A stretch of 64,000 bases of DNA from Piliocolobus tephrosceles (GCF_002776525.5 NC_045443.1:40554035-40618034), one strand, 5' to 3'. Shown: positions 10,590 through 23,215, counted from the first letter of the stretch. The notes: a model not told the origin generated them from the sequence alone. A program made the numbers and translations.

Positions 10590-12039
10590 TTTTTTTTTTC
10601 CTTTTTCCTTTTTATTTTTTTAAATTATACTTTAAGTTCTGGGATACATGTGCAGAACGTGCAGGTTTATTACATAGATATACATGTGCCATGGTGGTTT
10701 GCTGCACCCATCAACCTGTCACCTACATTAGGTATTTCTCCTAATGCTATCCCTCCCCTATCCCGCCAGCCACTGACAGGCCCTGGTGTGTGATGTTCCC
10801 CTCCCTGTGTCCATATGTTTTCATTGTTCAACTCCCACTTTTGAGTGAGAACATGCAGTGTTTGGTTTTCTTTTCCTGTGTTAGTTTTCTGAGAATGAGG
10901 GTTTCCAGCTTCATCCATGTCCCTGCAAAGGACATGAACTTATCCTTTTTCATGGCTGCACAGTATTCCATGGTGTCTATGTGTCACATTTTCCTAATCC
11001 AGTCTGTCATTGATGGACATTTGGGTTAGTTCCAAGTCTTTGCTATTGTGAATAGCGCTGCAATAAACATACGTGTGCATGTGTCTTTATAGTAGCATGA
11101 TTTATAATCCTCTGGGGATATACCCAGTAATGAGATTGCAGGGTCAAATGGTATTTCTGATACTAGCTCCTTGAGGAATCGCCACACTGTCTTCCATAAT
11201 GGTTGAACTAATTTACACTCCCACCAACAGTGTAAAAGCATTCCTATTTCTCCACATCCTCTCCAGCATCTGTTGTTTGCTGATCATCATTCTAACTAGC
11301 ATGAAATGGTATCTCATCGTGGTTTTGATTTGCATTTCTCTAACGACCAGTGATGATGAGCTTGTTTTCATATGTTTGTTGGCCACATAAATGTCTTCTT
11401 TTAAGAAGTGTCTGTTCATATCCTTGGCCAACTTTTTGATGGGGTTGTTTCTTTTTTTCCTGTAAATTTGTTTAAGTTCCTTGTAGTTTCTGGACATTAG
11501 CCCTTTGTCAGATGGGTAGACTGCAAAAATTTTATCCCATTATGTAGGTTTCCCATTTGCTCTGACAATAGTTTCATTTGCTGTGCAGAAGCTCTTTAGT
11601 TTAATTAGATCCTATTTGTCAATTTCAGCTTTTGTTGCCATTGCTTTTGGTGTTTTAGTCATGAAGTCTTTGCCCATGCCTATGTCCTGAGTGGTATTGC
11701 CTAGCTTTTCTTCTAGGGTTTTTATGGTTTTATGTCCTACAGTTAAATCTTTAGTCCATCTTGAGTTAATTTTTGTATCAGGTGTAAGGAAGAGGTCCAG
11801 TTTCAGTTTTCTGCCTATGGCAAGCCAGTTTTCCCAACACAATTTATTAAATAGGGAATCCTTTCCCCATTGCTTGTTTTTGCCAGGTTTGTCAAAGATC
11901 AGATGGTTGTAGATGTGGGATGTTATTTCTGAGGCCTCTGTTCTGTTCCAGTGGTCTATATATCTGTTTTGGTACCAGCACCACACTGTTTTGGTTAGCC
12001 TTGTAGTGTAGTTTGAAGTCAGGTTGCATGATGTCACCA
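10590..12039 (-). mobile_element. 5'-truncated L1 LINE (L1PA-like), antisense
   Basis: It opens with a T-rich tail (10590-10620), then 'aaattatactttaagttctg', the reverse complement of the primate L1 3' end. It then reads backwards through the 3' UTR and the ORF2 C-terminus to about 12039. The copy is about 1.45 kb and has a perfect 16-bp target-site duplication, so it is probably younger than the L1 at 5108. Confidence 0.95.
11026..12037 (-). pseudogene. L1 ORF2 C-terminal relic
   Basis: Read on the minus strand, open pieces 12037-11612, 11497-11213 and 11241-11026 give the C-terminal third of L1 ORF2. They include 'WYQNRYIDHWNRTEASEI', 'KELKQIYRKKRNNPIKKLA' and a 'LHCWWECKLVQPLW' zinc-knuckle-like end. 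The reverse transcriptase core and endonuclease are absent because the copy is 5'-truncated. The three pieces are in different frames, so the reading frame is broken at least twice. Confidence 0.88.
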
Positions 12040-12055
12040 GAAGCTGAGGACTTTT
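12040..12055. repeat. Target-site duplication, right copy
   Basis: Identical to 10574-10589. Confidence 0.9.
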
Positions 12056-15000
12056 AGGATTAGTATTAACCCAGGCTTCAGACAGACCCTAGAAAACAAC
12101 TTCCACTTAGAACACCATCAGTCCTAATACTCTCCTAGTAGACTAGACTGCCTGGACTCAGTAGAAATTTCTATTACATATTGTACCTTAATGCGTATTA
12201 ATGTCTAATGTATATTACATATACATACCTTAATGCTGAATGTTTAAAAGGAAGGTAAGAGCTGAACTATGCAGAAATATGTGGAAATGCTGATTTAGCC
12301 CATGAATCAGACTACAGAAAGTCCTGAAAGACTGGCAAAGCACAGGGAATAGTCAGTTTAATCCATACAAAGAGACTCTCAAATAATTTTGTATTGCACA
12401 TAAGGTTATTTATCTTCTCTCAAACGTTAATTCATTCAAACTATTTGGATAATAAGAATAATAAATAAATAATTTTTCTAAATCAATAGCAGTTGACTAT
12501 TATACAATGAGTCCTTTCAAAAAGACACAGGTCAATCTGTTTATAGAAAATTTCAAAAACTTCAGAAAAGCCTTCTTCTAACATCTACACTTCAGAAAAG
12601 AAGAAATCATATGGAAATCTTTGACTCACTAAATGTCAGTAGTCAAAATACTTGTAGATATCTTAAATTTTCTGATTTTCTAAGGTTTTAACAAACTTTG
12701 CCTTGTGTTCTGACATCTAGCACATTGGTAATAACATATATTCCTGGAGAAATATTTAATTGCACTAGAGAGAAACAAAGAGAGCCTTTCTAATCAAACA
12801 AACTACACAATAAACATACTTTTTAAGTTAAACTAAGACATTTTGTAGAATGGTTGGATTAAACTAGCCTTTAATTATATCAGAACTATTAGCTCTGGGC
12901 TGATTAAATTATAAGTTGTCAACATTTCCTTTTAACTCCTTACATTCAGTAATTAATAACTTGATGAGAAAATTTAACTTTCAGCTAAGGCTAGAATATG
13001 GAATGGATATAATTTAATTATGAAACTAGCAATAACAACCTCAACTAAGACACAGAGAACCAAATACAATTATGTAGGAATTCAGCTTTTATAGCTTTTT
13101 CAAAGGTGCCTATTTCAGATTCGTATCGGCTAATTTTTTGGTTGTTAGTTACCTGAGATAGGCTGTTTTCATGTGTAATTCTTATAAAATCAAGTTTAAT
13201 ATAACTTCAGAAATAAAATTTTTACATTTCCTTTAATAGTTTGTACATAGAACTCATGAGTTACAGAGGAAAAATGTATTACCTGTATAACAATTTTAGA
13301 AAGAGACATATCAATTTGTTGTTTCAAAGTCACAACTGTATACTTGAACAAATTGGCTCTGAAGCTTTTGTTTAAAAAAATAACACTACCATTTTAAGAA
13401 GTCAAATTGACATTTGGAACAGATTACTGTTATTTTTAAAGCAGACCAATTTAAACTTTAAATTACAGAATTATTTTAAACTTGTGGCTTTCTAGGAAAT
13501 ATATATGTTTAATTCTTGTGAATATATGAACAAATTAAAGATTCTCCTAGGGAACAATTAGAGTATTAACTATGGGTTTTAAACTTGTTTTAATAAGAAT
13601 TTAGATCAAATATTGAATAACAGCAGAACAGAACTATGCCCAAGGCAAGGAAAATTATTTTTCAACTTCTCTTCTTTAATGGCACCATGGTAGAGAATCT
13701 TATAGTATTATCAAGTACTGCCTTATAAAAATATTATGGTGATATTTTACTGTCTTATAGTATTATTAAGAGAGTAACTTAAATACCCAAATCTTATAGA
13801 TTTCATGGCTTTTTTTCACATCCAAGTATGACATGTAATGAAATTTTGTAGTTACTTTTAAAGTAAGGCCAGCATAAGTTCTCAAATTATAGATTTAATT
13901 CAAACAATTGAATGAGCTGCCCCAAATCATCATAGTCTGTTCCCTGTATATGGAAATAAGATATAAATGGAGTTTGAGCCCTCTTCCCAAGGTTTCCCCA
14001 ATATTTTTTTGATCATGTAGTTCAACTACTTAGCAATTTGGGGGATTAATTAAAGATAGTAAAGAGAAGGTGCCAGGAAGATATTATAAAATATCCCATG
14101 CTAAAAAGATTATGTGGTTTAGACTTGACAAATGTGAAGTGACATCTGCTGGGCCCTTTTGTAGAAAAGGATAAAGGAATTGGTTCATCAAGAAAAAAAA
14201 AAAAAAAAAAAGGATTCTTACCAGGAACCAGTGAGAGAAACAACACATCTTCTAAAAAGGAGCAGGGCTAAGCAAATGATTCACAAGGCTAAGCTCACAG
14301 TAGATGAAAGGACATGATTTTTAATTCATTTTCTGTAGGTCACAGATAAGGAATCCTCTCGATCAAAGCCTGGCAACACAATGGATACTAGCAAAATGCA
14401 ACTAGGTCTAAAAACAGCTGTCAAGGGTTTAATGTGCACAAATGAAATACTTTGGCTGTACTGGATGATCTTTAAAGACTTTCACAGTTCTACTGTTGTA
14501 TAATATTATACTATAAAATATGAACTAAAAGGACCTGTGTATCTTCGATTTGGTACTTTCTAATGTGGAAAAAAAAAAAGTACCTTACCTAGCAATGAAA
14601 AACTGGGCTATGGCAAATGGCTGAGGTATAAGTATTTTAAGTTGAATGAGAATTTTCAATGCTATATCATTTTCAGGCAAGATTCCATGAGTTTTAACGT
14701 TTAAAGGTGATAATTTTGGGAGAAAATGTACACTATTTTATTAATTGGGTCAATGAGTTTACTAAAGGTTATTGACTAAATTTCAAATACCAGGCTCATA
14801 TCTTCATAATATTTTCCTCATTTTGTTCTAATTGTCTTCACATATGTGTAGCAAGTAATTAATAGGGTCACACAGGAGAGAATAGACTTATAACTTTGTT
14901 TGGTGAAGATTCATTTAAGTGATCTTCTATAGTGATGAAAGTGTCAGGTCTATGGGTTCCATTATTCCAAGTGGAAGATAAGTAACTTTAAAGAGATAGA

Positions 15001-15650
15001 TCTTTCTTGTTTTGTGAAGACTCACATCACCTCTGTTAGGTATATAGATGTTCAGCTAGCAATGCCAATTTTGTTTTAACAAATTTTTTGAAAAACTGTC
15101 TCACTCAAGTGTAGAAAAATTTGGTCACCTGAGAAGATCTGATCTGCAAGGAGGCCCTAAGGACACTTTTACAACTAGAGCATTCCTGGACAATATTTTG
15201 GAGAAACTGGAGTCTTGGAGTGGGATAGGCTGTACCTTTGGACTTCCTGCATGAAAAGGTTTGAACACTGCAACATGGGGACTGCTGAAAAAGGGTTTTT
15301 ACAGTGCCTGAGAGGCAGAGTAAGAGTTACAAACTCATAAGCCCACAGATGCTAGACAGATATATTACCTGAGGAATAGACACTGGAGGGTTTGCCTCAT
15401 CTTAAAAGGACAGTTGCTTCATGGCTCCCATTCATGACATGGATTTTTGCCATGAATAAATATTTTGTCTAGAATTGCCAGACTTTCTGATTTTTCAAGA
15501 CAACTGAGAAATCCAAATTTTCATGAAAAAACTTATTAAGTGAAGCCAACAAATTTAAGATTTTATTAAAACACTGTAAGGATTGTACAAAACAAATCTA
15601 GCAGGGTGGATTTAGCTCAGAGTGGTTTGCATACAATCTCCAGTATAAAG
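12056..15650. other. Unassigned AT-rich DNA
   Basis: There is no recognisable gene or repeat family. An A-run interrupts at 14193-14211 and another lies near 14569-14579. The open frames here are short and compositionally random. Confidence 0.5.
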
Positions 15651-15654
15651 GACA

Positions 15655-15745
15655 CACAACTAGAATGTAAGCTCCTGGAGGGAAGGACCTTGTCTTAAAT
15701 ACCCATGATAATATCTGATACCATAGCAGGTGTTTAACATGGAGT
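15655..15745 (+). repeat. L2 3' tail fragment
   Basis: 'actagaatgtaagctcctgg' then 'agggaaggaccttgtct' and 'agcaggtgtttaaca' match the 3' end of L2. Confidence 0.65.
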
Positions 15746-16609
15746 TTCAATTCACATGTAAGTATTTTTATGTATGACATATTGACACCTCTAGGCTATT
15801 CACTGGTAGGAGACTTGCAAAAGAGTGCTTGTCAGAAGAAAGCCTCTGGTTTCAATTTTCAGAGCTCACAGGAGCCTACATTTTGTTTACTTACCTGAGA
15901 TCTTGGATTCAGGTTTAAGTTTCCTCCCTCAGCCAGAGTTTCCTTCTCACCCCATCTCTGTTCTTACCTTATCAGCTTCATTCATACTCTTCCCACAGTT
16001 GTGGGAGGTGATGGATTATAGGGTTTTTGAATGACAAATTAGGGAGCCTGGAGAGGGAGAAGTCACATGCATTGGGTGAACCCCTTCCTTAGCTTTCACT
16101 GGATTCTAAACTACAGTTTGAAAGTATTTCTCAAATGCTATTCCAACTAAGTAGCCCATGCTTATAAGTCTGAACATCAAGTGTTATTTGACCATCTAGA
16201 AAAAGCACAAAAAGTGAGCAACAGAAGAAGTGAGCAGCAGAAAAAAGTGAGCATGGAAATACCCGGCCAACATTTTACGTGGGATCTGTGAACATTCCCA
16301 CTCATATACTGTTATATGCTGTCCAAAGGAGTCTAAGCTTGCACAAGCCATAATTAAGAATTTTGTTTTCCGACTTGTTGGAAGTGGACTTCACCTTTAA
16401 TATACGACTATTGATAAAATTCTCAAATACATTTCTCATTAAATAGGAAGTAAGAATGACTGTAAAGATCACTGCTCATTTAAAAATTTAACTTTATTGA
16501 GAATTTCCTGTTAGAACAGGATATAATAATACAAAAAGGAGAAATGCATTAACTCAAGGTATGGAGGTATGGTTATGTCTCTTATCATCTCAGAAGTCTG
16601 TCCTTGGCC
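15746..16609. other. Unassigned DNA with a small tandem repeat
   Basis: No gene is recognised. At 16212-16254, 'aagtgagca' recurs three times about 18 bp apart, separated by A/G-rich spacers. Confidence 0.5.
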
Positions 16610-16912
16610 TTTTTTTTTTTTTTTTTTTTTTTTTGATACAGAGTCTTGCTCTCTCATCAGGCTGGAGCACAGTGGTGCAATCTTGGCTCACTGCAACTTC
16701 CGACTCCCGGGTTCAAGCAATTCTTCTGCCTCAGCCTCCCGAGTAGCTTGGGGTATGGGCGCACGCCACCATGCCCAGCTAATTTTTGTATTTTTAGTAG
16801 AGACGGGGTTTCACCATGTTGGCCAGATGATCTCGATCTCTTGACCTCGTGATCGATCTGCCTCAGTCTCCCAAAGTGCTGGGACTACAGGCATGAGCCA
16901 CTGTGCCCTGCC
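16610..16912 (-). mobile_element. Alu SINE (AluS-like), antisense
   Basis: A T25 tract is followed by a full antisense Alu: 'caggctggagcacagtgg', 'tagtagagacggggtttcac', 'ccatgttggccag', and the end 'ccactgtgccctgcc'. 'accatgttggccag' points to AluS. The overlapping open frames at 16561-16852 are inside it. Confidence 0.93.
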
Positions 16913-17084
16913 CAGCCTTTTTTTAAAGAAAACCTATTACACTATGCACTCCCCTTAAGTCATATTCTTCACTATTTTGGCTTCAATCATTATCTGTACA
17001 CTCATGACAAATATTTCAGCCTCCATGCCATAGACCAAATACTTACTAGATCACTCTTGATGCATCACCTGTTCACATGGCTCA

Positions 17085-17310
17085 TTTTTGTTCATTCTTC
17101 AGAATACAGTTTATTAGTACTTTCTCTGAAGGAAACTTCTCTGACCTTCTAAGACCAGTTGCATTTTGCCCTTTATTTGCTCCCATCAGAGAATTTATCC
17201 CATCCTGTGTTTATTTAATCAGTCAATAATTGAGTACTAGGTGCTTGGAATGTAAAAATAAGTAAATATAGGCAAATTCTGAGCATGTAGCACATGCTCA
17301 ATAAATATGT
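17085..17310 (+). repeat. L2 3' fragment
   Basis: 'aacttctctgaccttctaag', 'gctcccatcagagaattta' and 'cacatgctcaataaatatg' follow the order of the L2 3' UTR on the + strand. Confidence 0.5.
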
Positions 17311-17415
17311 TAACTCCAGGCTAACATCAATATCCAAATGGGTGCTTGATAATGAGTGAGTCCCAACAGAATTCTACAATTCTGCTCTAGGACAGTGTTC
17401 AAAGAAGTGTGATCT

Positions 17416-17704
17416 GGCCAGGCATGGTGGCTCATGCCTGTAATCCCAGCACTTTTGGAAGCTGAGGCAGGTGGATCACTTGAGGCCAGGAGTTCAAGAC
17501 CAGCCTGGCCAACATGGAGATACCCTGTCTCTACTAAAAATTACAAAAATTAACTGGCTGGGGTGGCACATTTGATAAATCCTAGCTACCTGGGAGGCTC
17601 AGGCAGGAGAATCGCTTGAACCAGGGAGGCGGAGGTTGCAGTGAGCCAAGATCACACCATTGCACTCTAGCCTGGGTGACAAAGCAAAATTAAAAAAAAA
17701 AAAA
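17416..17704 (+). mobile_element. Alu SINE (AluS/J) with target-site duplication
   Basis: Full-length + strand Alu starting 'ggccaggcatggtggctcat' and ending in an A tail. The flank 'aagtgtgatct' is found perfectly on both sides (17405-17415 and 17705-17715). 'cttgaggccaggagttcaag' indicates an old subfamily. It is diverged in the middle. Confidence 0.95.
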
Positions 17705-17715
17705 AAGTGTGATCT

Positions 17716-18379
17716 ATAGACCACCTTGTGAGCTCAACCCCAGATCTACTGAATCAGAATTTCTGTTGGTGAAATATGAAGACATGTGTTTTTAGAAGCT
17801 CCTCCAAATGGTCTTTAATTACCCTGATATTTGAGAGTCATTTGTCTAAGCCAAGACAATGGCAATGTCAGGCATTTGATTTGAATCATGAACTTAGCCA
17901 ACAGCAGGAAATCCAGATGGTTCAGTTACCTCACAAATGTTGAGAAGGATGTTACCAGAGTCCCAACTATGTGTGCTGCAGATTCATGGCAGAGTCCAAT
18001 ATCAAACAATGAAATGACAAGCTGTGATGAACTACAGAAATGGTCCCTAACTTCATAGACAAATAAAGAAGCAGAGTAACTTCATTTATGAGCCTGTGCT
18101 CTCTGCCACTCTGCAATGCTTATTCAATAGAGCTGTTTTCCTTATGGAAATCTAAAAGTTTCACTTCCTAGAATGCTAACCATTTGATAAATAGTATTAC
18201 ACAATTACAAATTTCTTCCAGAAACATGGTAATGGTTAGTGATGTCCTAAATGACCCTGAAAGATAACTTGATACCTATTCTCCAAGACTCAATATTCTG
18301 GAGTCCTATGACGTTAGTCACTCTTTAAAGGCCTGAGAAGATAGAAGAGTAGGTTAAAATGAGATCAAATGTCCAGTAG
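17716..18379. other. Unassigned DNA
   Basis: No recognisable gene or repeat. Confidence 0.45.
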
Positions 18380-18854
18380 TGTCAGAGGCATTTGAACCAG
18401 AGCAACTCCATGTTGAATAGGGGCTGGATAAAATGACGCTGACACCTACTGGGCTGCATTCCCAGATGGTTAAGGCATTCTAAGTCATGGGATAAGATAG
18501 GAGGTCAGCACAAGATACAGGTCATAAAAAATCTTGCTGATAAAACAGGCTGCAGTAAAGAAGTCAGCTGAAACCCATCAAAACCAAGGTGGCCATGAGA
18601 GTGACCTCTGGTTGTCCTCACTGCCACATTCCCACCAGTACATGACAGTTTACAAATGCCATGGCAACGTCATGAAGTTACCCTATATGATCTAAAAAGG
18701 GAGGCAGGAATAATCCACCCTTTGTTTACCTTATAATCAAGAAATAACCATAAAAATGGGCCACCAGCAGCTCTTGGGGCTGCTTTGTCTATGGAGTAGC
18801 CATTCTTTTATTCCTTTACTTTCTTAATAAACTTGCTTTCACTTTAAAAAAAAA
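18380..18854 (+). mobile_element. ERV1-type LTR ending at its poly(A) site
   Basis: An endogenous retrovirus LTR in + orientation. It starts 'tgtcagaggcatttgaacc' and contains 'gccatggcaacgtcatgaag', 'gggctgctttgtctatggag' and a poly(A) signal AATAAA at 18826-18831. I recognise the family pattern as a primate class I LTR but cannot fix the name. It stops 14 nt after the signal in nine A (18846-18854), and the remaining R/U5 part is missing. No retroviral genes are nearby. Confidence 0.75.
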
Positions 18855-18884
18855 GGATGGCAAGCTGTGGCAGCACTCATTAAT

Positions 18885-19100
18885 AGTATCTACTGAGGTT
18901 ATACAATAGTCCAGGCTCTAGACTGAATGACTTATACAAACTATGTGCACTTAAACTTCACAACAACCCCATAACATTACATTTTTATTATCCCCAAATA
19001 ACAGATAAGAAAACTGAGGCACAGAATCATTCACTAAACTACCAAAGGACTATACAATTAGCAAGGTAGAGTTTATATAAATCCAGGCAATCTGCCTCCA
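18885..19100 (-). repeat. MIR SINE, antisense
   Basis: 'cacaacaaccccataac' followed by 'ttattatccccaaataacag', 'ataagaaaactgaggcacag' and 'aaatccaggcaatctgcctc' is a nearly complete MIR read backwards. Confidence 0.85.
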
Positions 19101-20435
19101 GCTGCAATCAGGGAGAACTTTCCACTTGTAGAGTAAGCTCTGCCAGACAAAGTAAAAACCAACAAAGGAGGAGACTATCCTGGAACAGTAGAATCTCCTG
19201 GTCATGCTTCCATTACTGGACAGTAACCCATTGAAGCTCAACTTTCAGAACTGAGAAGGGTGGATGAGCATGAAAAGTGTCTGGCTTATTGAAACCTCAC
19301 ATGGCTTCCCATAGTGGGCCCTCTTTGAAGACGTCACCCTTTTCACTGCCCAACACTTGTTCTCAATGACCTCAGTGTGGCTGGTATCCAAAAGCTGGCT
19401 CCTCCAGGGTCCTTACCACAAAACAGTTCCCTGAAGCAGAAAATCAGCTCCCCATCAAAGGAAGATTGTTTGCAGCCTTTTGCTGCTGAGGTTCTTCATC
19501 CAGCTTCGATATCAGCAGCACAGGTCAAGACCAGCTCTCCTCTATGAGAAACACATATTCTTGCCACGCCAAAAAGTGAGAGTGAGGGCATTGTGCTGCT
19601 GTGAGCCTCACATCTGTCTCCAGTTCTTCCCTCCCCTGTTCAGGTAGTGCAGACTCAATTCAGCAAAACTGCTGATAAGCTGATTTCCAACTGGGGAACA
19701 AGATTCCCATCTCCCTTTGCTGCATCCTTAACCTTGTGTAAGTGATTATCTTAAAACAACCCTCCTTGATACTGAGGATTGAAAACAACTCCCTCCCTCT
19801 CGCCTCTCTGCATGGACACTACTGTCTCCAAAAGACTGAAGATGACCCTTCTTTCACTTGGGCTTGACGAAGAAGGGGTGAAAGTGGTTGTTGGTGACAG
19901 GGTAGCTATGTAATTAATTAAGATCTGCAGGAAGATAGCTAACCTAACTTCTGGAAGCTCCTTCAATGTAGAATATAGAGAGCTTAGACACTTTTGTTTC
20001 ATATCTTAGAAACTTTTGTTTCAGTTTTTTACCTTAGCAGAAATTTGAGGGAAAACAGGAAAAATATCACTTGACTTTCTGTTACAAGAGTTCATCTTGT
20101 AAAAAAAAAAATACCTTTCCATCTTACCCCATTCTTCATCAATCCATAGGAGTCTGGAATTTTATGGTGACAAAGTAAACTGTATAGTCAGTATTTTATT
20201 CCCATCTGTATTTTCCCTTTATTTCCCAAGTATCAATCCAACTATGATGACAGACAAGTGTTACTGAAGAAAAGTTGAACCAAATCTATTACTGCCACAG
20301 AATATCTGCAGTTCAAAGTTTCTGTGATTTTAAGTAATTGGCCACTTGCTTGGATTATCTTCACTCTCATTGAACATCAGGGAGAAAGAAAGCTCAAATA
20401 AAATCAGGTCAGAATAAATGAAATCCAAGATGGAT
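19101..20435. other. Unassigned DNA, somewhat higher GC than its surroundings
   Basis: No gene or repeat family was recognised. An 83-codon open frame on the minus strand (19751-20002) has no recognisable domain. Confidence 0.45.
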
Positions 20436-20439
20436 TGTT

Positions 20440-20840
20440 ATGGACATTTAGATACCTCTTCAAGGAGGAAGGGCTTATTTCCCATCTACTGGGAATATGG
20501 CCTGAAAACAGCCCTCACTTATCAGCCTTCTTTAGCTGGAATGTCATGGCTTTAGAAAATTGCCTCCCCCAAAGTTTCGTCTCCTTCCAAGGTCAGTTCA
20601 TATCCAGTAATTAATTTACATGGGGTATAAAGTCCAGCCCCAGCCACAACTCAGAATAATTGGAATGACCCTCTTAGATCCAGAGCTCCCCACGTGTTGG
20701 CTGAGACCTTCACTGGGATCACATCACAGCTTCACTTCTCCCTATGCCCAATCTTGCTTCCATCATATCCCTTCCTCTGTGTTGGTCCCAAGAATACTTC
20801 CTAATAAACATTCCATATGGGTTCCTGGGGTACCTGAGAT
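20440..20840 (+). repeat. Possible ancient LTR remnant
   Basis: The stretch ends with 'cttcctctgtgttggtccca' and a poly(A)-signal-like AATAAA at 20803-20808 ('cttcctaataaacattccat'), a pattern typical of old mammalian LTR 3' ends. The start is unclear and the family unnamed. Confidence 0.4.
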
Positions 20841-20849
20841 ATAGGCAGA

Positions 20850-22685
20850 GGTCAGAATCACAGCATTTCACCAGTTTCATTGTTCGTTTTTTTTTTTTAA
20901 TTTAAATTATGGAGAAAATATTATTTAAGGAAATATTTCATTATGTAAGATAAGATTATAATTTTAGAAGTCAATTTTAGAGTCTGAAGAATATTTGGTT
21001 TAGATTTAAACAGTCTCACAGAGAATTATGGAAAGTGGCATAATGATAGTATTCTATATGATTTCTATAATTTATTGTTTTTATGAAAATATTTGTGCAA
21101 TTTTTAAAAACAATATATTACATAGATGTATTCAATCAAATAAATTAGGGGATTATTTACTGGCATGAAAACCAGAAAGGCATCTAATGCTTGCTCAGAA
21201 GAGAGAACCAATATGGTAAAGAGAGTTGCAGCGTTCTGCTAAGGCCGAGATCCATACACAAAACCCTAGGAAGATCGCTATCTATCTACTCAATGTCTCT
21301 TTTATGAATGTTTTTCCACAGTCCAGCTCTTTGGTAGATGGCAGACTTTACACAGAAGAGGAGTCTGGCACTAAACAAGTTCTATGTTCCTTCAAAAGTT
21401 CTCTACTTTACAACGTTTCTCCTCCAGTGACGAGTTCTACTTTCTTTCTGTTCCAAGTGCAGAGTCATGAAATTCAACCTCTATTTTGCTGCAATGTGGA
21501 CAACTCAATATACCATGCCGTAATGAGCATTTTGAATATAATTGATTTTCAAGAACATGAACTCTACTTAGTTCCTTTTAAATATTTTTTCTCTAATTTG
21601 ATCAAACGCACAGAAAACCTTACAGATATATTGGAATAACTTATTTTTCTAGCAGCATTTTGCAGGAGTTATCTAGGGAGTAAAACATGCTGTATTAACA
21701 CTTCTCTACCCATCAGAAGTTTTCATTAATTCTGACCAAATAGATCAAATAAAGCTATTTCAGTGGTACGACGAAAGAGTAATTCTAATTAAAGGCATTG
21801 GAATAAAATATACAGATTGAACCTTCAGAGGCTACATTATAAATCTGGCCTTATACCATAGAGCAATTTTGCCCAATATCTCAAGAAAAGGAAGGAATTT
21901 GCCTAGCTTACCTATTCATTTCCAATCATTTGTAATGTTTAAAATAGATTTATAATTGTCCATACTTTTGAATTTATTTTTAATCCGAGTTATAGGAAAA
22001 ACTGTTAATTAAGCAACTGAAAAATAATTTTCTGAAATAGCTCAAATATGTTCTTGGATCCTGGAGGTTTGCATGGCCTTGATAATGGCATTTTCTTCAG
22101 GCACTGCCTATAAATATTTTCTTTGAAGGGAATTGAACCCAACTATCTAGTAATTTTGTTTAAATTAATTAATTTATTTTTGGAATCAGTTTTCCACATT
22201 TTATAAGATTCATAGCTCTCACAAACACATAAATAACTTCATGCAATGTGAAATTTTGGTTTTAATACATGTGTTAAAATGCAAAATAGTCTTATCCTTA
22301 AGATTTTGATTTTATCAATTTAATATTAATTTTAATTTTAATGCTAATTGTGCACTTTTTAATGAAAATAGTTTTATTAAAATATGTTATGAACAGATAT
22401 GATCTTATACTTTGGTTTTAGAGCAGTAAAGCCATGGTTTTATTAAAATATGGTGAGTATATTGAATTCACTTGCACTATTTGCATACTAGTAATATTTG
22501 TGGATTATTAATTTCAAAAGAAATCAAATAGTTGGTTATGCAACTTAAAAGATAGATAATAATGAAGAAATAACAAAATGGAATCCACAATGGAGTTAAG
22601 TTTACCAAGTGATTTTACTTATATTGTATACACCATCCCTTAAAAGAGAAAAGAACTAATGTGTCAAGTAGAAAACATGCATTTC
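20850..22685. other. Unassigned AT-rich DNA
   Basis: No supported gene. The longest frame, 21226-21639 on the + strand (137 codons), has no recognised domain, signal peptide or promoter context, and I take it as chance. A 16-bp sequence, 'gttttattaaaatatg', recurs at 22371 and about 22437. Confidence 0.5.
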
Positions 22686-22689
22686 ATTA

Positions 22690-22870
22690 CATAGTAGCTC
22701 TCTGAACATGGGCAACTTACTGAAATTCTAAACTTCAGCTTCTTTAAATAGGGGTGATAATTCACAATGTGATTGTAAGAATAATTGAGGTAACATAAGT
22801 AAAGTGCTTATGGCACATATAAAGTCCGTCGCACATAGGTAGGATTCAAAAAATCATAACGATCATTAAC
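22690..22870 (+). repeat. MIR SINE
   Basis: 'gggcaacttactgaaattct', 'aataggggtgataattcaca', 'ataattgaggtaacataagt' and 'aaagtgcttatggcacat' match the core and 3' half of MIR. Confidence 0.75.
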
Positions 22871-22894
22871 ATTTGCCATCAACGCATCTGCATT

Positions 22895-23045
22895 TCTGTT
22901 TCTATCACTAGCTATGAGTCCTGGGCAAGTCATCAAGATCCTCTGACTTACATTTTCCTTGTGAGTAACATAGGGCATTAATAGGACTTGAATGGTCTTC
23001 TGTACAGAGTTGTTTTGAGGATTAAATGAGATAGTACATGTGAAG
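22895..23045 (+). repeat. MIR SINE
   Basis: 'tatcactagctatgagtcct', 'gggcaagtcatcaagatcct' and 'ttgaggattaaatgagatag' match MIR, in the same orientation as the copy just upstream. Confidence 0.75.
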
Positions 23046-23054
23046 GTGAAATGT

Positions 23055-23215
23055 CCATCATTATAGTCCTAACTTTTCAGATGAGGAAACTAAAGGCTAA
23101 TAGTTGAAAGCAAACTATTCAAGGTCATGTTACCAGCAAGTAGCTGAGCCAGGGTTTAAAAACCAAACCTTCAATTCCTGAATCCACAACTTATTTCATC
23201 TTATCACACAGCTGC
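23055..23215 (-). repeat. MIR SINE, antisense
   Basis: 'cttttcagatgaggaaacta', 'ttcaaggtcatgttaccagc' and 'aagtagctgagccagggttt' are MIR read backwards. Confidence 0.78.

Noticed and set aside
22371..22453. 16-bp direct repeat 'gttttattaaaatatg' as a target-site duplication
   Set aside because: Only about 50 bp of ordinary AT-rich sequence lies between the copies, with no tail or element. Chance is plausible at this composition.
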